Shown here: one piece after another, positions 62,548 to 64,000 of the stretch
Layout: the number at the start of each line of letters is the position of its first letter
Numbering within the stretch: the stretch's first letter is position 1
From: Paracoccaceae bacterium
Lineage (GTDB): Bacteria > Pseudomonadota > Alphaproteobacteria > Rhodobacterales > Rhodobacteraceae
NCBI GenBank assembly: GCA_018222585.1
Contig: JAAFAB010000001.1
Span: 532,198 to 596,197, forward strand
Length of the DNA: 64,000 nucleotides
Direction of reading: 5' to 3'
Program-made: the position numbers and the translations under genes
Notes under the pieces: generated by a model
Told to the model about the DNA's origin: nothing
Database searches by the model: none
Seen by the model: only the letters and a program-made list of their open reading frames with translations

Positions 62548-62575
62548 TCTATAGTATCCGGATTGCGCCGGGCAA
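62548..62575 (-). promoter_or_regulatory. Candidate pal promoter
   Basis: On the minus strand TTGCCC and TATAGA are 16 bp apart, within an AT-rich patch that begins about 28 bp before the pal start. A separate pal promoter downstream of tolB is known in other proteobacteria. Confidence 0.5.
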
Positions 62576-62643
62576 GCGCCGCCCAGTCTCGGGTTCAGGC
62601 TCGGTGCCGGCGCGCAGCCCTGCGAGAGCGGCGCGCCGTGCCC

Positions 62644-63981
62644 TCATTGCAGCGGCCCCCAGGCGGGGTCGGAGGCGCCGGAGGGCGTGGCGACCCGCTT
62701 CAGGTTCCGCCCGGTGATATCCACGGTGTAAAGCGACGAGGCCCCCTGCTCGCCCTGGGTCTCGCGGGCGAACATGATCACGCGCCCATTGGGCGACCAG
62801 CTCGGCCCTTCATCGAGGAAGGAGGCGGTCAGCAGCCGCTCGCCAGAGCCGTCGGTGCGCATCACCCCGATGTGGAACCGGCCCTTGGACTGCTTGGTGA
62901 AGGCCACCAGGTCGCCGCGCGGCGACCAGACCGGCGTGCCGTAGCGCCCTTCTCCGAAGGAGATCCGCTGCGCCTCGCCACCGGTCGCCGGCATGATGTA
63001 CAGCTGTTGCGTCCCGGACCGGTCGCTTTCGAAGACGATGCGCGACCCATCGGGCGAGAAGCTGGGCGCAGTCTCGATCGAGGCGGCATCGGTCAGCCGC
63101 ACGCTCTGGCCGGTGGCCAGGTCCATCCGGTAGATATCCGTGTTGGCGCCCTGGGTCAGCGAATAGATCACGGTGCGGCCATCCGGCGCGAAGCGCGGCG
63201 AAAAGGCCATGTCGCCCTGCCCGGTTTCCAGCACCCGGCGCCCGACAGAGGCCACGTCGAGGACGTAGATCTGCGGCCGCCCGGTCTCGTAGCTGGTGTA
63301 GAGCACCCGGTCGCCGGTCGGCGAGAAGCGCGGCGCCAGCACGATCGAGGCGCTGTCGGTGAGGTACTGCACATTGGCGCCGTCGTAGTCCATGATCGCC
63401 AGCCGCTTGCGGCGGGCGTCCTTGGGGCCGTCCTCGGCGACGAAGACGGTGCGGCTGTCGAAATAGGGATCCTCGCCGGTGATGCGGGAATAGACCGCGT
63501 CGGCGACCTTGTGGGCCATGCGGCGCCAGCCGGCTTCGGTGCCGGTGAACTGCAGGCCCGCGCCCATTTCCTGACCGGCGAAGACGTCATGCAGGCGGAA
63601 CTTCACGTTGACCTGGCCGCCCTGCACCGACACGGCGCCGGTGATCAGCGCATCGGCGTTGATCGCCTTCCAGTCGGCATACTGCACCGGGCTGGCGAAA
63701 GAGGTGATCGCACCGATATGGGCCGAGGGCGGGATCTCGCGGAACAGGCCGGTGCCGACGAGGTCATCCACCACCACGCGGCTGATCTGGCTGGCCAGCT
63801 GCCCGGCCTCGCCGCCCTCGGGCACGAAGTTGGGGACCGCAATGGGCATCGGCTCGATCACCCCTTCGGTGATCTCGATGCGCAGGGGCCCGGATTGCGC
63901 GACGGCGGGCGTGGCCGGGGCCAGGAGGCCGGCAAGCGCCACGCAGAGGGCGGGCAGAATGGGAAGGGCAAGATGTCTCAT
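62644..63981 (-). CDS. tolB: Tol-Pal system protein TolB
   Basis: 445 residues: signal peptide (about 1-28, ending AVAQ), an N-terminal domain and a six-bladed beta-propeller of WD40-like repeats (e.g. [23 protein letters not shown], cut short; [20 protein letters not shown]). It is the periplasmic hub of the Tol system that contacts Pal and TolA. ATG 63981 was preferred to the GTG one codon upstream. tolQ, tolR and tolA would lie beyond the window. Confidence 0.95.
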   Translation of the reverse strand: MRHLALPILPALCVALAGLLAPATPAVAQSGPLRIEITEGVIEPMPIAVPNFVPEGGEAGQLASQISRVVVDDLVGTGLFREIPPSAHIGAITSFASPVQYADWKAINADALITGAVSVQGGQVNVKFRLHDVFAGQEMGAGLQFTGTEAGWRRMAHKVADAVYSRITGEDPYFDSRTVFVAEDGPKDARRKRLAIMDYDGANVQYLTDSASIVLAPRFSPTGDRVLYTSYETGRPQIYVLDVASVGRRVLETGQGDMAFSPRFAPDGRTVIYSLTQGANTDIYRMDLATGQSVRLTDAASIETAPSFSPDGSRIVFESDRSGTQQLYIMPATGGEAQRISFGEGRYGTPVWSPRGDLVAFTKQSKGRFHIGVMRTDGSGERLLTASFLDEGPSWSPNGRVIMFARETQGEQGASSLYTVDITGRNLKRVATPSGASDPAWGPLQ

Positions 63982-64000
63982 CACAGGTTCCGCATGTTCT

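Overview
This is about 64 kb of high-GC DNA from an alphaproteobacterial chromosome, most probably Rhodobacterales (Rhodobacteraceae/Roseobacter group). The reasons are the cytochrome aa3 operon order ctaC-ctaB-small ORF-ctaG-ctaE-surf1 running into thrC and an M16 peptidase, the order tolB-pal-cpoB-tilS-ftsH, the Flp/tad pilus locus with pilins carrying the motif GAVTVDW, and the FnrL-type box beside ctaC. Genus cannot be fixed from the sequence alone. I saw no tRNA, rRNA, CRISPR array, intact insertion sequence or prophage; coding density is high and base composition fairly even.

Layout. 1-3.7 kb: sugar-acid catabolism (aldolase-superfamily gene divergent from dgoK-VOC-EamA-dgoA, i.e. 2-keto-3-deoxygalactonate use). 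3.8-5.4 kb: methylthioadenosine/adenine salvage (mtnP, apt). 5.6-10.6 kb: a SulP transporter, an APH-fold kinase, a flavin reductase, a GNAT and an EcsC protein. 10.5-13.5 kb: a tight operon of a PLP lyase, an M24 hydrolase and a two-cysteine Asp/Glu racemase-like enzyme, whose pathway I cannot name. 13.6-16.6 kb: an exported MBL-fold protein, a GNAT and an M16 peptidase. 16.6-22.4 kb: thrC, surf1 and the cta operon on the minus strand, preceded by an FnrL-type palindrome. 22.7-28.6 kb: tldD, dprA, topA. 28.7-32.8 kb: an L,D-transpeptidase, the 3-oxoacid CoA-transferase pair scoA/scoB with a LOV histidine kinase gene between them, and a lytic transglycosylase.

33.2-44.2 kb: a tad/flp pilus locus (two small pilins, cpaB, cpaC, OmpA-like lipoprotein, cpaE, cpaF, tadB, tadC, two TPR lipoproteins, cpaA), split by hairpins into several probable transcription units and lacking tadE/F/G inside the window. 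It is followed by a polytopic membrane protein and an uncharacterised AAA+ ATPase. 47.3-51.1 kb: map, a MarR regulator divergent from an MFS exporter, and a GNAT. 51.2-54.5 kb: the ligase-associated repair pair lhr-type helicase and pdeM, separated by two inverted copies of a dispersed repeat. 54.8-57.5 kb: fhs, a 24-codon small-protein gene with its own terminator, and a MOSC protein. 57.7-64 kb: ftsH, tilS, cpoB, pal and tolB, all on the minus strand.

The most distinctive features are the blue-light kinase gene inside the ketoacid CoA-transferase operon, the unassigned PLP lyase/M24/racemase operon, the AAA+ ATPase near the pilus locus, the 24-residue peptide gene, and the dispersed repeat family (four copies) that forms a large inverted repeat between two repair genes.
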